Made by a program: the position numbers and the translations under genes. The notes beneath the pieces were generated by a model. That model did not search any database. It was not told the DNA's origin and saw only the letters and a list, made by a program, of their open reading frames with translations. 33,366 bases of DNA from NCBI GenBank assembly GCA_938039195.1, contig CALHVK010000043.1, positions 1 through 33,366 of the forward strand. Direction: 5' to 3'. This document shows, in pieces, positions 33,284 to 33,366 of the stretch (positions are counted from its first letter, which is position 1; each line of letters starts with the position of its first letter). Source of the stretch: an uncultured Carnobacteriaceae bacterium. GTDB taxonomy: Bacteria; Bacillota; Bacilli; Lactobacillales; Aerococcaceae.

Positions 33284-33366
33284 ATGTTCATTCAATATCT
33301 TATTAATCAATCTAAAAAACCTAGTGGTATTGTAGGCCAGGTGATTGCGAAAATTTGGACTTCCTA
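33284..33366 (+). CDS. N-terminus of a probable class I SAM-dependent methyltransferase (cut by window edge)
   Basis: The last 27 codons encode MFIQYLINQSKKPSGIVGQV... with GAGAGG about 8 bases before the ATG. The pattern of a short helix, then KPxGxxGxxxAK, is a common opening of small class I methyltransferases. The SAM-binding motif would lie beyond the edge, so this is a tentative call. It begins 16 bases after the TetR remnant and is probably read from the same promoter. Confidence 0.45.
   Translation, partial: MFIQYLINQSKKPSGIVGQVIAKIWTS

Noticed and set aside
1..33366. CRISPR array, prophage, insertion sequence or tRNA/rRNA genes
   Set aside because: No regularly spaced direct repeats, transposase or integrase, or tRNA-like cloverleaf with a CCA end was seen.

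Overview
The window looks like chromosomal DNA of a low-GC, Gram-positive member of the Lactobacillales. The evidence is LTAC/LGAC/LAGC lipoproteins, strong AGGAGG-type ribosome sites, a T-box leader, LuxS, Dpr/Dps and Bce-type ABC modules. A Carnobacteriaceae genus such as Granulicatella is a guess from overall flavour, not something the sequence proves.

Layout. (1) 0.3-2.5 kb: a 5'-nucleotidase-type metallophosphatase and a DUF1697 protein, minus strand. (2) 3.0-8.4 kb: a five-gene minus-strand operon for a UgpB/A/E/C-like carbohydrate or glycerophosphate ABC importer, with a beta-lactamase-fold hydrolase (RNase J-like C-terminal motifs) set between permease and binding protein. (3) 8.6-14.3 kb: two tandem BceAB-type peptide-antibiotic ABC transporters, clearly paralogous. 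A TNACA-N4-TGTAA box of the BceR type lies upstream of the second pair only. (4) 14.5-17.0 kb, plus strand: a T-box leader with an apparent AUG (Met) specifier, then luxS-metQ-mtnN, a methyl-cycle/AI-2/methionine uptake operon. (5) 17.2-19.2 kb, minus: a PTS_EIIC_2-type transporter with a PanE-like ketoacid reductase. (6) 19.8-20.4 kb: dps with a consensus promoter and a PerR-like operator.

(7) 20.4-30.4 kb: a ten-gene minus-strand operon that is the most striking locus. It is a Gram-positive version of the enterobacterial yhf cluster. In transcription order it reads: lipoprotein serine hydrolase, yhfU, yhfT, php, yhfS, yhfZ, yhfY, yhfX, yhfW, and an amidase-family gene broken by an in-frame TAA. 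It carries its own promoter and three TACA...TGTA operator-like palindromes. Compared with the E. coli order as I recall it (Z-Y-X-W-php-U-T-S), the blocks are permuted and two hydrolases flank it. It looks like a catabolic or salvage pathway of unknown substrate: extracellular hydrolysis, uptake by YhfT, then two PLP enzymes, a phosphotriesterase-like hydrolase and a phosphopentomutase-like enzyme, under a winged-helix regulator and a lone PRD protein. (8) 30.4-32.9 kb: a nucleoside hydrolase and a divergent BrnQ carrier. (9) 32.9 kb to the end: a decayed TetR-type regulator gene and the first codons of a probable SAM-dependent methyltransferase.

A second unusual signal is spread over the window. 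Four intergenic elements (about 174-345, 2710-2876, 17105-17188, 19302-19594) share one architecture. A long outer stem encloses the conserved linker ATGYGAATTA, a variable hairpin, the conserved linker TTTGARGCTT, a second hairpin with a conserved AGAC..AGG loop, and a GGT junction. Stem sequences differ while pairing is kept, and linkers are conserved, as expected for a structured RNA/DNA repeat family. One copy has lost the inner hairpins.
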